DNA of 21,996 nt, taken from the NCBI GenBank assembly GCA_900541335.1, contig UQJC01000037.1:1-21996 (forward strand), in the 5' to 3' direction. The notes under the pieces were generated by a model, which had not been told where the DNA came from, searched no databases, and saw nothing but the letters and a program-made list of their open reading frames with translations. Origin of the DNA: an uncultured Prevotella sp. (GTDB lineage: Bacteria; Bacteroidota; Bacteroidia; Bacteroidales; Bacteroidaceae). A program made the position numbers and the translations under genes. Shown piece by piece: positions 6,765 to 14,777 of the stretch. How positions within the stretch are numbered: the stretch's first letter is position 1; every line of letters begins with the position of its first letter.

Positions 6765-7140
6765 GTTCGACCTTGCTTTTCGTGAAAAAGATTGTTTCAT
6801 CAGGGTGGTTCGACCTTGCTTTTCGCGAAAAAGATTGTTTCACCAGGGTGGTTCGACTCTGCTTTTCGCGAAAAAGATTGTTTCATCAGGGTGGTGTGAT
6901 CTTGGTTTTCGCGAAAAAGAGGGTTTCACCAGGGTGGTGTGACCTTGCTTTTTGCGAAAAAGAGGGTTTCACCAGGGTGGTTAGACCTTGCTTTTCGTGA
7001 AAAAGAGGGTTTCACCAGGGTGGTTAGACCTTGCTTTTCGTGAAAAAGAGGATTTCACCAAGGTGGTTCGACCTTGCTTTTTGCGAAAAAGAGGATTTCA
7101 CCAGGGCGGTTAGACCCTGCTTTTTGTGAAAAAGAGGGAT
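6765..7140. repeat. 43-bp tandem repeat (minisatellite), nine units, the last degenerate
   Basis: Units begin at 6765, 6808, 6851, 6894, 6937, 6980, 7023, 7066 and 7109, an exact 43-bp period with no spacers or indels. Each unit reads GTT(C/A)GACCTTGC, then TTTTCGCGAAAA (a dyad, with variants), an AGA(T/G) tract, and TTTCACCAGGGTG, whose CACC..GGTG core is a second dyad. The variants are ordered: the first three units have ATTGTTTCA, the next three AGGGTTTCA, and the later ones mostly AGGATTTCA, as expected of stepwise local duplication. The unit has no stop codons in the + direction. Short ORFs therefore run through it in shifting frames, but a 43-bp (non-triplet) period argues against a protein repeat. 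It is not a CRISPR array. The function is unknown. Confidence 0.9.
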
Positions 7141-7250
7141 GCACGCACGATGAAGCCTTCGTTTGTTGGAAAAAGGAAGGAGGAAATTCACGCAGGCAGT
7201 CTGAAATCTGAGTTTTACAGACTATAGAACGGAGCGGAAGGGGACAAAAA

Positions 7251-7293
7251 CAAAATCCCCACTTTGTCTGCGAAGTGGGCAGACAAAGTGGGG
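7251..7293 (-). terminator. Rho-independent terminator of pncC
   Basis: A perfect 15-bp stem (7257-7271 with 7279-7293) with a 7-base loop. It starts about 30 bp after the pncC stop and is followed on the minus strand by ATTTTGTTTTTG. Confidence 0.85.
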
Positions 7294-7323
7294 ACGCAAG
7301 GTAGAATGTCGTGAGACGGGAGT

Positions 7324-7848
7324 TTATGCCTCTTTCGTTTCTACTTCACCTTCCTCTTCCTTGAGGAAGTCGAGCAACATGTGCATAGCAGCTGAAGTGG
7401 CAGAAGCGAGGTTCTTGTCGCGACCATTGTCCTCTTCAATCATGAGTGTTACGGTTCGGTTGGCATCGCCTACGGCAATCCAAATGGTGCCGACAATGAC
7501 ACCTGCCTTGCCGCCGTCCGGACCACCGGGGCCTGCATAACCGCTGATGGCTACGGCATAGTCCGTGTTGAAAAGTTTGTTTGCGCCTGCTACCATCTGA
7601 CGAACTACTTCTTCGCAAACGGGAGTTTGCTCTTCGATGACCTGGGCATCTACGCCGAGGAGGTTTTCCTTTACCTCGTCTGCATAGCATACGAGGCCAC
7701 CTTTGTAGTAGTTAGAGCTACCGGGTACAGCCGTTATGACACTGGCAATGCGTCCTGCGGTGCAGCTTTCTGCTGTCGAGAGGGTTTTGCCTTCGCGCCA
7801 CAGGATTTCGTTGATTTCTTTACTAACGAGTTTGAGATCTAAATCCAT
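7324..7848 (-). CDS. pncC: CinA C-terminal-type protein, NMN amidohydrolase
   Basis: 174 residues, the size of a stand-alone CinA C-terminal (PncC) protein without the N-terminal COG1058 domain. PncC hydrolyses nicotinamide mononucleotide to nicotinate mononucleotide plus ammonia, recycling NMN released for example by DNA ligase. Family motifs are TLSTAESCTAGRIA (about residues 22-35, with the conserved serine), YYKGGLVCYADEVKENLLGV (about 47-66) and AISGYAGPGGPDGGK (about 100-114), followed by GTIWIAV. The C-terminal tail is acidic (KEEEGEVETKEA). It has no signal peptide and is cytoplasmic. It stands alone: 282 bp separate it from the tsaD stop and it has its own terminator, so it is probably monocistronic, although no clear promoter is visible upstream. 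Confidence 0.9.
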   Translation of the reverse strand: MDLDLKLVSKEINEILWREGKTLSTAESCTAGRIASVITAVPGSSNYYKGGLVCYADEVKENLLGVDAQVIEEQTPVCEEVVRQMVAGANKLFNTDYAVAISGYAGPGGPDGGKAGVIVGTIWIAVGDANRTVTLMIEEDNGRDKNLASATSAAMHMLLDFLKEEEGEVETKEA

Positions 7849-8119
7849 GATGTTGGGGTTTATGAGAGTCTTTTATGTGAGGTTTCTATCGATGAGAGGG
7901 TCGAAGTGTCCAAGTTTCAGACAGCATCTTGCAACTTGGTCCCTTGAAAAGGGAGGAGGGGAACTTGACAAGAGAAAAAGCTCGTCTGTTACGGAGTGAA
8001 TGGGGGAGTATGTTTGCAAAAAGGTGGGATGCCGTCGCGTCCTCTCTTCACTCGTCCGTAAACGCTTTATCTACTGATCACGCCCATTCCAACCCTTATA
8101 GACATTTCAGCGATGTGCG

Positions 8120-8149
8120 CTCGCCGTACACTACAGCGTAGTGCGCGAG
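8120..8149 (-). terminator. Stem-loop over the tsaD stop codon, possible terminator
   Basis: CTCGC (8120-8124) pairs with GCGAG (8145-8149), and CACTA (8129-8133) with TAGTG (8139-8143). The inner stem contains the tsaD stop. No U-run follows, so it is only a candidate end of the map-tsaD transcript. The remaining 7849-8119 shows no gene. Confidence 0.3.
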
Positions 8150-9147
8150 TAGGCCGGTTTGTCAATGGGACAGAAATCGTTGTCTAAATATTTGAAGTAA
8201 CCCGTGATGGCAATCATAGCCGCGTTGTCCGTCGTATAGGAGAAGCGCGGAATGTACGTATGCCATCCCTTCTTTTCAGCCCTTTCCTGGAAAGCATTGC
8301 GCAGTCCCGTGTTGGCCGAAACGCCGCCCGAGAGTGCAACGTGCTTGATGCCCGTTTCCTTAACCGCCTTGTCGAGCTTTTTCATGAGAATGTCGACGAT
8401 GGTCTTTTCGAGCGAAGCGGCGAGGTCCTCCTTGTGGTGTTCGACAAAGTCGGGATCCTCCTTCAGCTGGTCTCTCAAGAAATAAAGAAACGAAGTCTTG
8501 AGTCCGGAGAAGCTGTAATCCAGCCCCGCAATCTGCGGTTTACTGAAGGTATAGGCTTCGGGATTGCCCTGGCGTGCCAAACGGTCGATGATGGGGCCAC
8601 CGGGGTAGCCAAAACCCATGACCTTTGAACATTTGTCCATAGCTTCGCCCGCAGCGTCGTCAATCGTTTGTCCGAGAATCTCTAACTGATTGTAGGCATT
8701 GACCTTAACAATCTGTGAATTGCCTCCACTAACCAGCAGGCAGAGGAAGGGGTAGGGGGGGACGGCGTGTTGATCGTCGTGAGTTTGGATGAAATGGGCG
8801 AGGATGTGGCCTTGCAGGTGGTTGGCTTCGATGAGTGGGATGCCCAACGAGGTGGCCAATCCCTTGGCGAAGGAAACACCGACCAGCAATGAGCCCATCA
8901 GACCCGGACCGAGCGTGACCGCTACGGCCGAAAGTTCCTCCTTGGTCACACCCGCTTGCTTGAGTGCCTGGTCTACGACGGGCACAATGTTTTGTTGATG
9001 GGCGCGTGAGGCCAGTTCGGGAACGACTCCTCCGTAAGCTTCGTGTACAGCCTGCCCGGCCGTGACATTACTAAGCAAATAACCGTCGCGCATGACGGCT
9101 GCAGAGGTATCGTCGCAACTTGATTCGATGGCAAGTATGGTAGTCAT
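8131..9147 (-). CDS. tsaD: tRNA N6-adenosine threonylcarbamoyltransferase TsaD
   Basis: TsaD (Kae1/YgjD/Gcp family) transfers the threonylcarbamoyl group to A37 of ANN-decoding tRNAs, working with TsaB and TsaE in the cytoplasm. I chose the start at 9147 (MTTILAIESSCDDTSAAV), which gives 338 residues, the usual length. The frame is open further upstream to 9264, but that part overlaps the end of map and lacks family sequence. Metal-binding H110 and H114 (NHLQGH) and D307 (YTTDNAAMIA) are present, as are the ASKHA-fold segments LLVSGGNSQI (about 137-146), IDDAAGEAMDK (162-172) and ALSGGVSANTGLR (271-283). It lies 23 bp downstream of map in the same direction, so the two are very likely cotranscribed, pairing tRNA modification with protein N-terminal maturation. 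Confidence 0.95.
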   Translation of the reverse strand: MTTILAIESSCDDTSAAVMRDGYLLSNVTAGQAVHEAYGGVVPELASRAHQQNIVPVVDQALKQAGVTKEELSAVAVTLGPGLMGSLLVGVSFAKGLATSLGIPLIEANHLQGHILAHFIQTHDDQHAVPPYPFLCLLVSGGNSQIVKVNAYNQLEILGQTIDDAAGEAMDKCSKVMGFGYPGGPIIDRLARQGNPEAYTFSKPQIAGLDYSFSGLKTSFLYFLRDQLKEDPDFVEHHKEDLAASLEKTIVDILMKKLDKAVKETGIKHVALSGGVSANTGLRNAFQERAEKKGWHTYIPRFSYTTDNAAMIAITGYFKYLDNDFCPIDKPAYSRTTL

Positions 9148-9170
9148 TGTAATCGTGTCGGAAAAAAGTG

Positions 9171-10028
9171 TTAGTGTGTCAGAATTTCCAGACCGTTTTC
9201 GGTCATGACGAAGGTATGTTCCCACTGTGCAGAGGGTAATTCGTCTTCTGTTACGACCGTCCAACCGTCTTCTTCGTCAATAAAGACTTCGTGGGTACCC
9301 ATGTTGATCATGGGTTCAATCGTAAAGACCATGCCGGGAACGAGTAACATGCCGTGTTGGCGTGTGTGGTAGTGATTGACTTCGGGCTCTTCGTGAAATT
9401 CCAGTCCGACTCCGTGGCCGCAGAGGTCTCTCACGACGCTAAATCCGTTTTTGCGGGCATGTTTCTCAATTGCTTTGCCGATGTCGCCCACAAAACCCCA
9501 AGGTTTGGCTACTTCTGCCCCGATTTGCAGACACTCCTTTGTGACGCGCACCAGCTTTTCCTTCTCGGGAGAGGTCTTGCCGATGATAAACATACGCGAA
9601 GCATCGCTGTAATACCCATTGAGAATGGTACTGACATCGACATTGATGATATCGCCTTCCTCTAAAATCTCAAATTCAGAGGGAATGCCGTGACAGACCA
9701 CTTCGTTGATGCTCGTGCAAACACTCTTGGGGAATCCTTCGTAGTTGAGCGGTGCGGGAATGGCTCCGTGAGCAGTCGTGTAGTCATAGACAAGTTTGTC
9801 TATATCCTCCGTACTCATGCCCGCGTGTATCTCGCGTTCGATAAGGTCTAATACGCCCGTATTGATTTCGCCTGATCGCCGGATGCCTTCTATCTGTTCT
9901 GGCGTCTTGATCAGTTCCCTTGTCGGGACGAGTTCCCCCCGATTCTGAAAGCTCAGGATGCGCTTGTCAAATTCAGTAGGTTCCTGTCCTTTGGGGACGT
10001 GCCAGTTTCTGACTTTTCTTTTGAACAT
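9171..10028 (-). CDS. map: Methionine aminopeptidase, type I
   Basis: Removes the initiator methionine from nascent proteins and is usually essential. The start at 10028 (MFKRKVRNWHVPKG) gives 285 residues. The frame is open to 10121, but that stretch lies in the leader and has no family resemblance. All dinuclear metal ligands are present with family spacing: D131, D142, H205, E238 and E270. H113 (VVCHGIP) and H212 are also present. Compared with E. coli Map (264 residues, H79) it has about 34 extra N-terminal residues, which are basic and then carry LVPTRELIKTPEQIEGIRRSG, as in many Bacteroidetes orthologues. It is the first gene of a map-tsaD unit read from the promoter at 10183-10190. Confidence 0.95.
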   Translation of the reverse strand: MFKRKVRNWHVPKGQEPTEFDKRILSFQNRGELVPTRELIKTPEQIEGIRRSGEINTGVLDLIEREIHAGMSTEDIDKLVYDYTTAHGAIPAPLNYEGFPKSVCTSINEVVCHGIPSEFEILEEGDIINVDVSTILNGYYSDASRMFIIGKTSPEKEKLVRVTKECLQIGAEVAKPWGFVGDIGKAIEKHARKNGFSVVRDLCGHGVGLEFHEEPEVNHYHTRQHGMLLVPGMVFTIEPMINMGTHEVFIDEEDGWTVVTEDELPSAQWEHTFVMTENGLEILTH

Positions 10029-10190
10029 TGTGATGAGAGTATAAGGGGTGAGCAAGCGCGGTTCCGTGGGGCCTGGATGAGCCGTTAACGGGGCAATCGG
10101 GAGACGGGCGCAGAGCCGCACTTGGTAGAACGACTCCGTGAAGTCGGTCGACTAGAGGGAGTTCGTTCTTTCGAATGGATTGCAAAGTTA
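10029..10190 (-). promoter_or_regulatory. map-tsaD promoter and about 150-nt leader
   Basis: The complement of 10183-10190 is TAACTTTG, a perfect -7 box. About 20 bp upstream is a T-rich GTTTT in the -33 position. Transcription would begin near 10176, leaving a leader of about 148 nt. No riboswitch fold is recognised in it. The frame from 10121 runs through the leader but looks non-coding. Confidence 0.6.
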
Positions 10191-10334
10191 ATGTTTGGAA
10201 GGAGAAGGGGAAAACGAATCGGACGTTTTATTGGGACGGGAGCCGGGTGAGGAAGAATGTCGGGACGTAAATCGGTTGCACCGACAGAGCAGGCGACTGA
10301 CTTGGAGTGAGCTAACCCCGTTGCTCAAAGAAGG

Positions 10335-10387
10335 GGGATAAAACAAACGGGAACGCGCTGAACGAAGGAGGTTCAGCGCGTTCCCGT
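10335..10387 (-). terminator. Strong rho-independent terminator after the PAP2 gene
   Basis: A perfect 17-bp stem (10347-10363 with 10371-10387) and 7-base loop, followed on the minus strand by TTGTTTTAT. It separates the PAP2 gene from map-tsaD. Between it and the map promoter (10191-10334) I see no gene. Confidence 0.85.
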
Positions 10388-10478
10388 GGTGTGTGAAATA
10401 GAAAAGTCCGGGAAGGACGAGTCGAAACAATGAGCAGGCACCGTGTGTCGGAGCGACGGGACTGTCAAGGAGCCACCG

Positions 10479-11162
10479 CTATACGAATAAACTGCGCAGG
10501 GCGATAAAGAGGTAGCTGAGTGCGATGCCGGCTATCAGCAGGTGGACACTCCCGAGGCTGTAACCACCGGCGGTAAACTGCATGCGGAGGGCATTGCGCT
10601 CGCGGCGTAGGCTGACACCCGGGCAGTAGCGTAGCCAAAGCTTGAAGACTACCCAACCCACGAAGAGGCCCCAAAGGGTGCCAGTGAGCAGATCGCCGAT
10701 GTAGTGTACACCGAGGTAAACGCGCGTCCAGCAGTTGAGCAAAGCCCAGGAGTAGAGCCAAAGGGAGAGCGACTTTTGGCGTACGAGTAGGGAGAGAAAG
10801 GTGGCAATTGCCATTGTGTTGGCCGCATGGCTCGAGAAGAAGCCAAACTTTCCGCCGCGGTAGCCGTTGACGACGTCGACGGCATACATCAGGCCCGGAT
10901 CGTTGGTCGGACGGAAGCGTCCGACCCAGGGCTTGAACACCGTCGAAGCCATTTGGTCGGTCAGCAGGATACACAGCCCGAGAGCCAAGAGTGTACCGCC
11001 GATGCCGGGCAAGTCGTTGTTGCGGATGATGAGGTAGAACAGGAGTATCGACAGCGGTATCCAGGTTGCTGTTTGGGTGGCTGTCCATGCCAACTGGTCT
11101 AAGTAGAGCGACTGACTGCCGTTGAGCCAAAGGGTGAGCTGTTGGTCAAGTTGGAGTAACAT
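10479..11162 (-). CDS. PAP2-family membrane phosphatase
   Basis: 227 residues from the start at 11162 (MLLQLDQQLTLWLNGS). The frame is open to 11300 but the added 46 residues are not family-like. The three-part acid-phosphatase signature is complete: K77-x6-R84-P85 (KPWVGRFRP), SSH with H112 (FFSSHAANT), and R147-x5-H153-x3-D157 (TRVYLGVHYIGD). Several hydrophobic segments (about 33-47, 54-69, 115-128, 133-143, 158-174 and near the C-terminus) make it an integral membrane enzyme with the active site on the periplasmic side. Likely substrates are lipid phosphates such as undecaprenyl diphosphate or phosphatidylglycerol phosphate, and sequence alone does not decide which. It follows batE by 168 bp with no clear terminator between, so it may be read from the Bat operon. 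Confidence 0.88.
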   Translation of the reverse strand: MLLQLDQQLTLWLNGSQSLYLDQLAWTATQTATWIPLSILLFYLIIRNNDLPGIGGTLLALGLCILLTDQMASTVFKPWVGRFRPTNDPGLMYAVDVVNGYRGGKFGFFSSHAANTMAIATFLSLLVRQKSLSLWLYSWALLNCWTRVYLGVHYIGDLLTGTLWGLFVGWVVFKLWLRYCPGVSLRRERNALRMQFTAGGYSLGSVHLLIAGIALSYLFIALRSLFV

Positions 11163-11330
11163 AGGCTGAGGGGGAGGGGAGTTGAGGGAGAAAGAATGGA
11201 GGCCGTTGTCTGTAGCGAGGGGATGAAGCGTGCCAAACGAGCGTGTTTGCAGAGGCTGTTCGCAGGGCAGAAAGCTACCTGTAAACTTCGTAATGCTCAA
11301 ACTGGCCTTTGAAAATGCCCTTTACGGGGG

Positions 11331-12113
11331 TTACACCTTTTCGAGCGCTGTGGCTTTCATCCAGATCACTGTTCCACTGGGTAGTTCGGCCTGTACCCAT
11401 CCGTTCTTGTACGTATCGATGAGGCGTAGCGTGGTACCTTCGTGCAGGGTTTGCACCTTCTTGCCCGAGGTCGAGGGAGTGCTGAAGGTATCAGCCGTTT
11501 TCATCACGACCGCATGGCGTTCGTTTTCGAAGCGTTGTTGCTGTAGAAAGGCAAAGAGTTCGCAGCAGAAGGAGAAGAGCAGGGTAGCCAGAGCCCCGAA
11601 GAAGCTCACCTTGCGTAACCACACTCGCTGTCCCAGCCAGTAGGCCATGCCCAACAGAAAAGCGAGGACAAATAAGCCAATGCCCCACCACCCCCAGGTC
11701 GTACTGCTTTCGTTCTGTACGAGTTCTTTCGTCCAACTGATGAAGAACATCTCTGAAGGTTCGTCAAACTGGTCTGCCAGTTTCGTCTGAGTCAGTTCCA
11801 GGTTGAAAGCCGCCTCTTTGTGATCGGGCTGCAAACGCAGTGCACGGCGGTAGTGGAGTACGGCGTGTGCCAAGTCCTTCATGCGGTAATAACAGTTGCC
11901 CAGGTTGTAATGACAGGCTGCCTGGGTCGTGTTGAAGGAGGCCGTGTCGCGAGTTTCCTCCTGTTGGAGTACGGCATGGTAGCGTTGAGCTGCCAGCGCG
12001 TAGTTCTCCTGACGGTAGGCACTGTCAGCATCTTCCAGGCTGGGAGTAGCTGCCTGCAGCTGGCAAGCCAACAGCAAGGCCGAAATGAAGAAGAATATTC
12101 GTTGCATGGTCAT
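11331..12113 (-). CDS. batE: BatE, TPR and SH3-domain aerotolerance protein
   Basis: 260 residues. An N-terminal signal (MTMQRIFFFISALLLACQLQA) precedes TPR-like repeats (about 25-110: DSAYRQENYALAAQRYHAVL, CHYNLGNCYYRMKDLAHAVLHYRRALRLQPDHKEAAFNLEL). Two membrane segments follow (about 139-160 WGWWGIGLFVLAFLL and 169-190). The C-terminal bacterial SH3 domain is at about 205-260 (STSGKKVQTLHEGTTLRLID..GWVQAELPSGTVIWM). This layout is that of Bacteroides BatE, last gene of the aerotolerance operon. The start could also be the second ATG two codons later. It lies 168 bp after batD, the longest spacer within the bat genes proper. The biochemical role is unknown. The TPRs suggest complex formation with BatA-D in the envelope. 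Confidence 0.88.
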   Translation of the reverse strand: MTMQRIFFFISALLLACQLQAATPSLEDADSAYRQENYALAAQRYHAVLQQEETRDTASFNTTQAACHYNLGNCYYRMKDLAHAVLHYRRALRLQPDHKEAAFNLELTQTKLADQFDEPSEMFFISWTKELVQNESSTTWGWWGIGLFVLAFLLGMAYWLGQRVWLRKVSFFGALATLLFSFCCELFAFLQQQRFENERHAVVMKTADTFSTPSTSGKKVQTLHEGTTLRLIDTYKNGWVQAELPSGTVIWMKATALEKV

Positions 12114-12244
12114 AATCTATGAGTTAAAAGGGAAGAGTGAAAGGGGAAGCGCGAGCCTCTGTTTGCAGGAAGGCAAGTGGGACTGTGGCCAGTGGCAAAG
12201 GCTGTGACGCCGTTTGCAACCAGTTTGTCGCAGGGGGAAGTTTT

Positions 12245-12259
12245 CTCTTCCAGGAAGAG
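12245..12259. repeat. Perfect inverted repeat in the batD-batE spacer
   Basis: CTCTTCC and GGAAGAG flank a single A, a 15-bp palindrome 23 bp after the batD stop on the minus strand. It may be a protein-binding dyad or, in RNA, part of a larger hairpin. The rest of the 168-bp spacer shows no gene. Confidence 0.45.
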
Positions 12260-12281
12260 CTGGCCGCCTCCCCTTCCGCTT

Positions 12282-14093
12282 TTAAAGTTTCACGTCACCC
12301 AGACGTTCCATCACCTGGAGTGCCTGGTTGTAAATCTCCTGTCGCTTCGTGTCAGCTCCCGGAGCATATTGGGCAAATTCGCATTCGTCCATGAGGGCGA
12401 GCAATGCCTCGATGGTTGCAGCCTCGGTGTGGTGTTCGCGGAGTAAGGACTCGATGCGTTCACGGCTGAAGTCAGCCTGTCCGAGGTTGAACGTGTCACT
12501 CAGATAGCCCGTAAAGGCTTTCGACACGGCGTTGTAGAAGTCTGCCGGACGGGGCGATTGGAGTAATGCCTCTGCTTCACGAAGGCGTTTGGCAGCTTGT
12601 TTGCCGGCACCCGTGCGGCGGCGGGTCAAAACGTCGCCTTGTGCCTGGCGATAGTGACGGAGCAGGTAGAAGGCCGTGGCAAGCAGGAGCACCAGGACAA
12701 GCTGAATGATGCGGAATCCCGCAGTGCCCCATTGCAGGAAGCGGGGGGTGCTGGTGATGGCATTGGCAGGCTGAATGTCGCGAATGTCGCTGTGGAGCAA
12801 CGCCAATTGCTTCTCTACATCAGCATTCGAACGCTCACCTTGCGCCACCTTTAAGGAGATGGGGGCGGTGCGGATGGTTTGGTAAGTGCCGCTTTCAGTG
12901 TCGAAGTAGACAAATTCGATAGGCTCTAACGTGTAGTCGCCCTTGTTACGTGGCACAAATGTGTAGTCGAAAGTCAATTGACCGGAGAGTCCGTTGGCAG
13001 TCAGCTGGGTATTTTCGTTTGTCTTGGCGTCGTACGTTTCGAAATCGTTCGGGAACTTTACTTGAGGCGGTGTGATGAGCTTCATGTTACCCAGTCCGTT
13101 CAAGGTTACACGGAGTGTAGACACGTCGTTAGACTTCACTTGAGGATTCATCACCTTTGCCTGAATCTTGAAGTTTCCGACAGCTCCCGAGAAGTTAGCC
13201 GGCTTCGGCGTGGGAAGGGCTTCGACGTCTAAAGTCATTTCGGGCACCTTGCGACGCACCTGTACACCGATGTTTCCTCCGCCATTAAAGAAGAGGTCGG
13301 CGAGGTCCATCGTCGGGTCTTGCTGAATAACCGTACAGTCGAAGACGATGCTGGGGATGGTAATCTTGCCACTCTTTTGAGGGAAGACCACGTATTGCAA
13401 AATGGTACCTGTGCGATAGGTGCCTCCTGCCCGTGTTTCGAGGGTGGTCTGAATCTGGTTGCCCGGTAAGGGGATTTCTTGCGAAAGCAAATCCTTGAAA
13501 TCGGGCTTGGTGGTCAGTTGGGTATTGGAGAGTCCGACGCCCAGGCGAGAGTGAATGCGATAGGTCAGCAAGACAGCTTCCTGTTCGCGGATGCGGGTGC
13601 GGCTTGGCGTGAGGTCAATGAAGAGGTCGCGTTGGGTGACTGCGCTTCCGGCACGTTGCAATTGTTCGTCAGCCGATTGACGCGATGCGTTCGAGGAAGA
13701 TGAAGCACTGTTGCCGCCCGAAGGGCCTGCTTGTGCCTGGAGTGCGATGGGACGCGAACGGAGCACTTTACCTTTTGCCCGAATGCTGGCAGAACCAATC
13801 ACGATGCGTCCTGCTTTTTTGGCAGAAAGTATGTAAGTATAGGTTGTGGTTTCGCTGTGTGATGTCTTACCGTTGATCATCTGGAAATTGCTGAAGGTAG
13901 AAACGCTCGGACCACTCAGTTTCTCGAAGTCGTTGAGTGCGGGCGGCGTAAAACCTTCGGCATCCTGCGTCGTGACGGTGAAGGTCAGGCGGTAGTAGCC
14001 ATTGACAGGCTCAATCTTTGCCGTGAAACTTTGCGCCAAGAGTGCATCGAATGAGCTGAAAAGAAGGAGGAGGATAAGGGTTAGTTGTTTCAT
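12282..14093 (-). CDS. batD: BatD, large envelope protein of the aerotolerance operon
   Basis: 603 residues, matching the BatD family (oxygen tolerance protein). It has a signal peptide (MKQLTLILLLLFSSFDALLAQ), a long extracytoplasmic region of beta-sandwich character starting FTAKIEPVNGYYRLTFTV, and a Ser-rich linker near 120-145 (GNSASSSSNASRQS). One membrane span follows at about 455-480 (FRIIQLVLVLLLATAFYLL), then a basic, helical cytoplasmic tail of about 120 residues. The protein is probably anchored in the inner membrane with its bulk in the periplasm. The start is 6 bp after the batC stop, indicating tight cotranslation. The molecular role is not established in the family. Confidence 0.92.
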   Translation of the reverse strand: MKQLTLILLLLFSSFDALLAQSFTAKIEPVNGYYRLTFTVTTQDAEGFTPPALNDFEKLSGPSVSTFSNFQMINGKTSHSETTTYTYILSAKKAGRIVIGSASIRAKGKVLRSRPIALQAQAGPSGGNSASSSSNASRQSADEQLQRAGSAVTQRDLFIDLTPSRTRIREQEAVLLTYRIHSRLGVGLSNTQLTTKPDFKDLLSQEIPLPGNQIQTTLETRAGGTYRTGTILQYVVFPQKSGKITIPSIVFDCTVIQQDPTMDLADLFFNGGGNIGVQVRRKVPEMTLDVEALPTPKPANFSGAVGNFKIQAKVMNPQVKSNDVSTLRVTLNGLGNMKLITPPQVKFPNDFETYDAKTNENTQLTANGLSGQLTFDYTFVPRNKGDYTLEPIEFVYFDTESGTYQTIRTAPISLKVAQGERSNADVEKQLALLHSDIRDIQPANAITSTPRFLQWGTAGFRIIQLVLVLLLATAFYLLRHYRQAQGDVLTRRRTGAGKQAAKRLREAEALLQSPRPADFYNAVSKAFTGYLSDTFNLGQADFSRERIESLLREHHTEAATIEALLALMDECEFAQYAPGADTKRQEIYNQALQVMERLGDVKL

Positions 14094-14099
14094 AGGGAG

Positions 14100-14777
14100 T
14101 TACCAGTTCTTGTCTAAACTGCGTTGACGGGGTTGTTGGCCTTTGAGTTTCTCCAGTGTGCGTCGCTCCGCTTGTCGGGCCAGGTTGAGGAACTGTTCCG
14201 TTTGCGGGTCAGCGGGTTGCTGGGGTTGCGGTTGCTTTTGTTGCGACTGCTGGGGCTGCGGCTGGTTGTCTTTTCCTTTCTCCGGTTGCTGCTGTTGTTG
14301 CTGTTGGCTCTCCTTGAGCTGTTTTTGACAGAGTGCCAGGTTGTAGCGGGTGTCGTTGTCGGCAGGAGTCAGGCGAAGTGCATCCTTGTAATGCTCAATC
14401 GCGCGGCGGAGCAATTGTTGCTGCACCTTGGGGTTAGAGAGAGCCTGCACTTGGTCAATGTATCCCTGGTTGTGGTAAGCCATGGCACGGATGGTGCGGT
14501 TCTTCTCAGTCTGCGTTACGAGGTGGTAAAGGCTGTCAGCATCGTGTGCATTGCCTTGTGCCAGGTAGGTATCGGCGAGGTTGAAGGTAGCCCGCGTGTT
14601 TTGCGGGTTCTTCTTCAACGCTTGCAGGTAATAGGTGTTAGCCTTGTCGTACTTCTTGGCACGAAAGTAGGAATTACCCTGATGGATGAGTTTATATTCT
14701 TCCGTTTGCGCCCGACCCTCCGTAACAGAGAGCAACGTGCCAGCCATGAAGAGGCAAAGTAAAAGGGAACGTGTCAT
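14100..14777 (-). CDS. batC: BatC, TPR protein with glutamine-rich linker
   Basis: 225 residues. A signal peptide (MTRSLLLCLFMAGTLLSVTEGRAQ) is followed by TPR units (about 28-150: YKLIHQGNSYFRAKKYDKANTYY, ATFNLADTYLAQGN, AIEHYKDALRLTPADNDTRYNLAL), then a low-complexity Q/P-rich stretch (about 155-190). The C-terminal helix ends in DKNW, as in BatC homologues. The Q-rich part is encoded by CAG/CAA runs and could vary in length between strains. The ATG overlaps the batB stop (ATGA at 14777-14774), implying translational coupling. It probably acts as a periplasmic scaffold for the VWA proteins BatA and BatB. Confidence 0.9.
   Translation of the reverse strand: MTRSLLLCLFMAGTLLSVTEGRAQTEEYKLIHQGNSYFRAKKYDKANTYYLQALKKNPQNTRATFNLADTYLAQGNAHDADSLYHLVTQTEKNRTIRAMAYHNQGYIDQVQALSNPKVQQQLLRRAIEHYKDALRLTPADNDTRYNLALCQKQLKESQQQQQQQPEKGKDNQPQPQQSQQKQPQPQQPADPQTEQFLNLARQAERRTLEKLKGQQPRQRSLDKNW

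Noticed and set aside
6736..7000. Two overlapping + strand ORFs (68 and 84 codons) in the repeat region
   Set aside because: They exist only because the 43-bp unit lacks stop codons. The period is not a multiple of three and no start context or family similarity supports them.
6765..7140. CRISPR array
   Set aside because: Units are contiguous with no unique spacers, and the unit lacks the Cas12a-type repeat stem.
9148..9264. N-terminal extension of TsaD to the first ATG of the open frame
   Set aside because: It overlaps the end of map in another frame, and the family N-terminus begins at MTTILAIESSCDD (9147).
10188..10430. 80-codon minus-strand ORF between map and the PAP2 gene
   Set aside because: It runs through the strong PAP2 terminator hairpin and the map promoter region and has no family resemblance.
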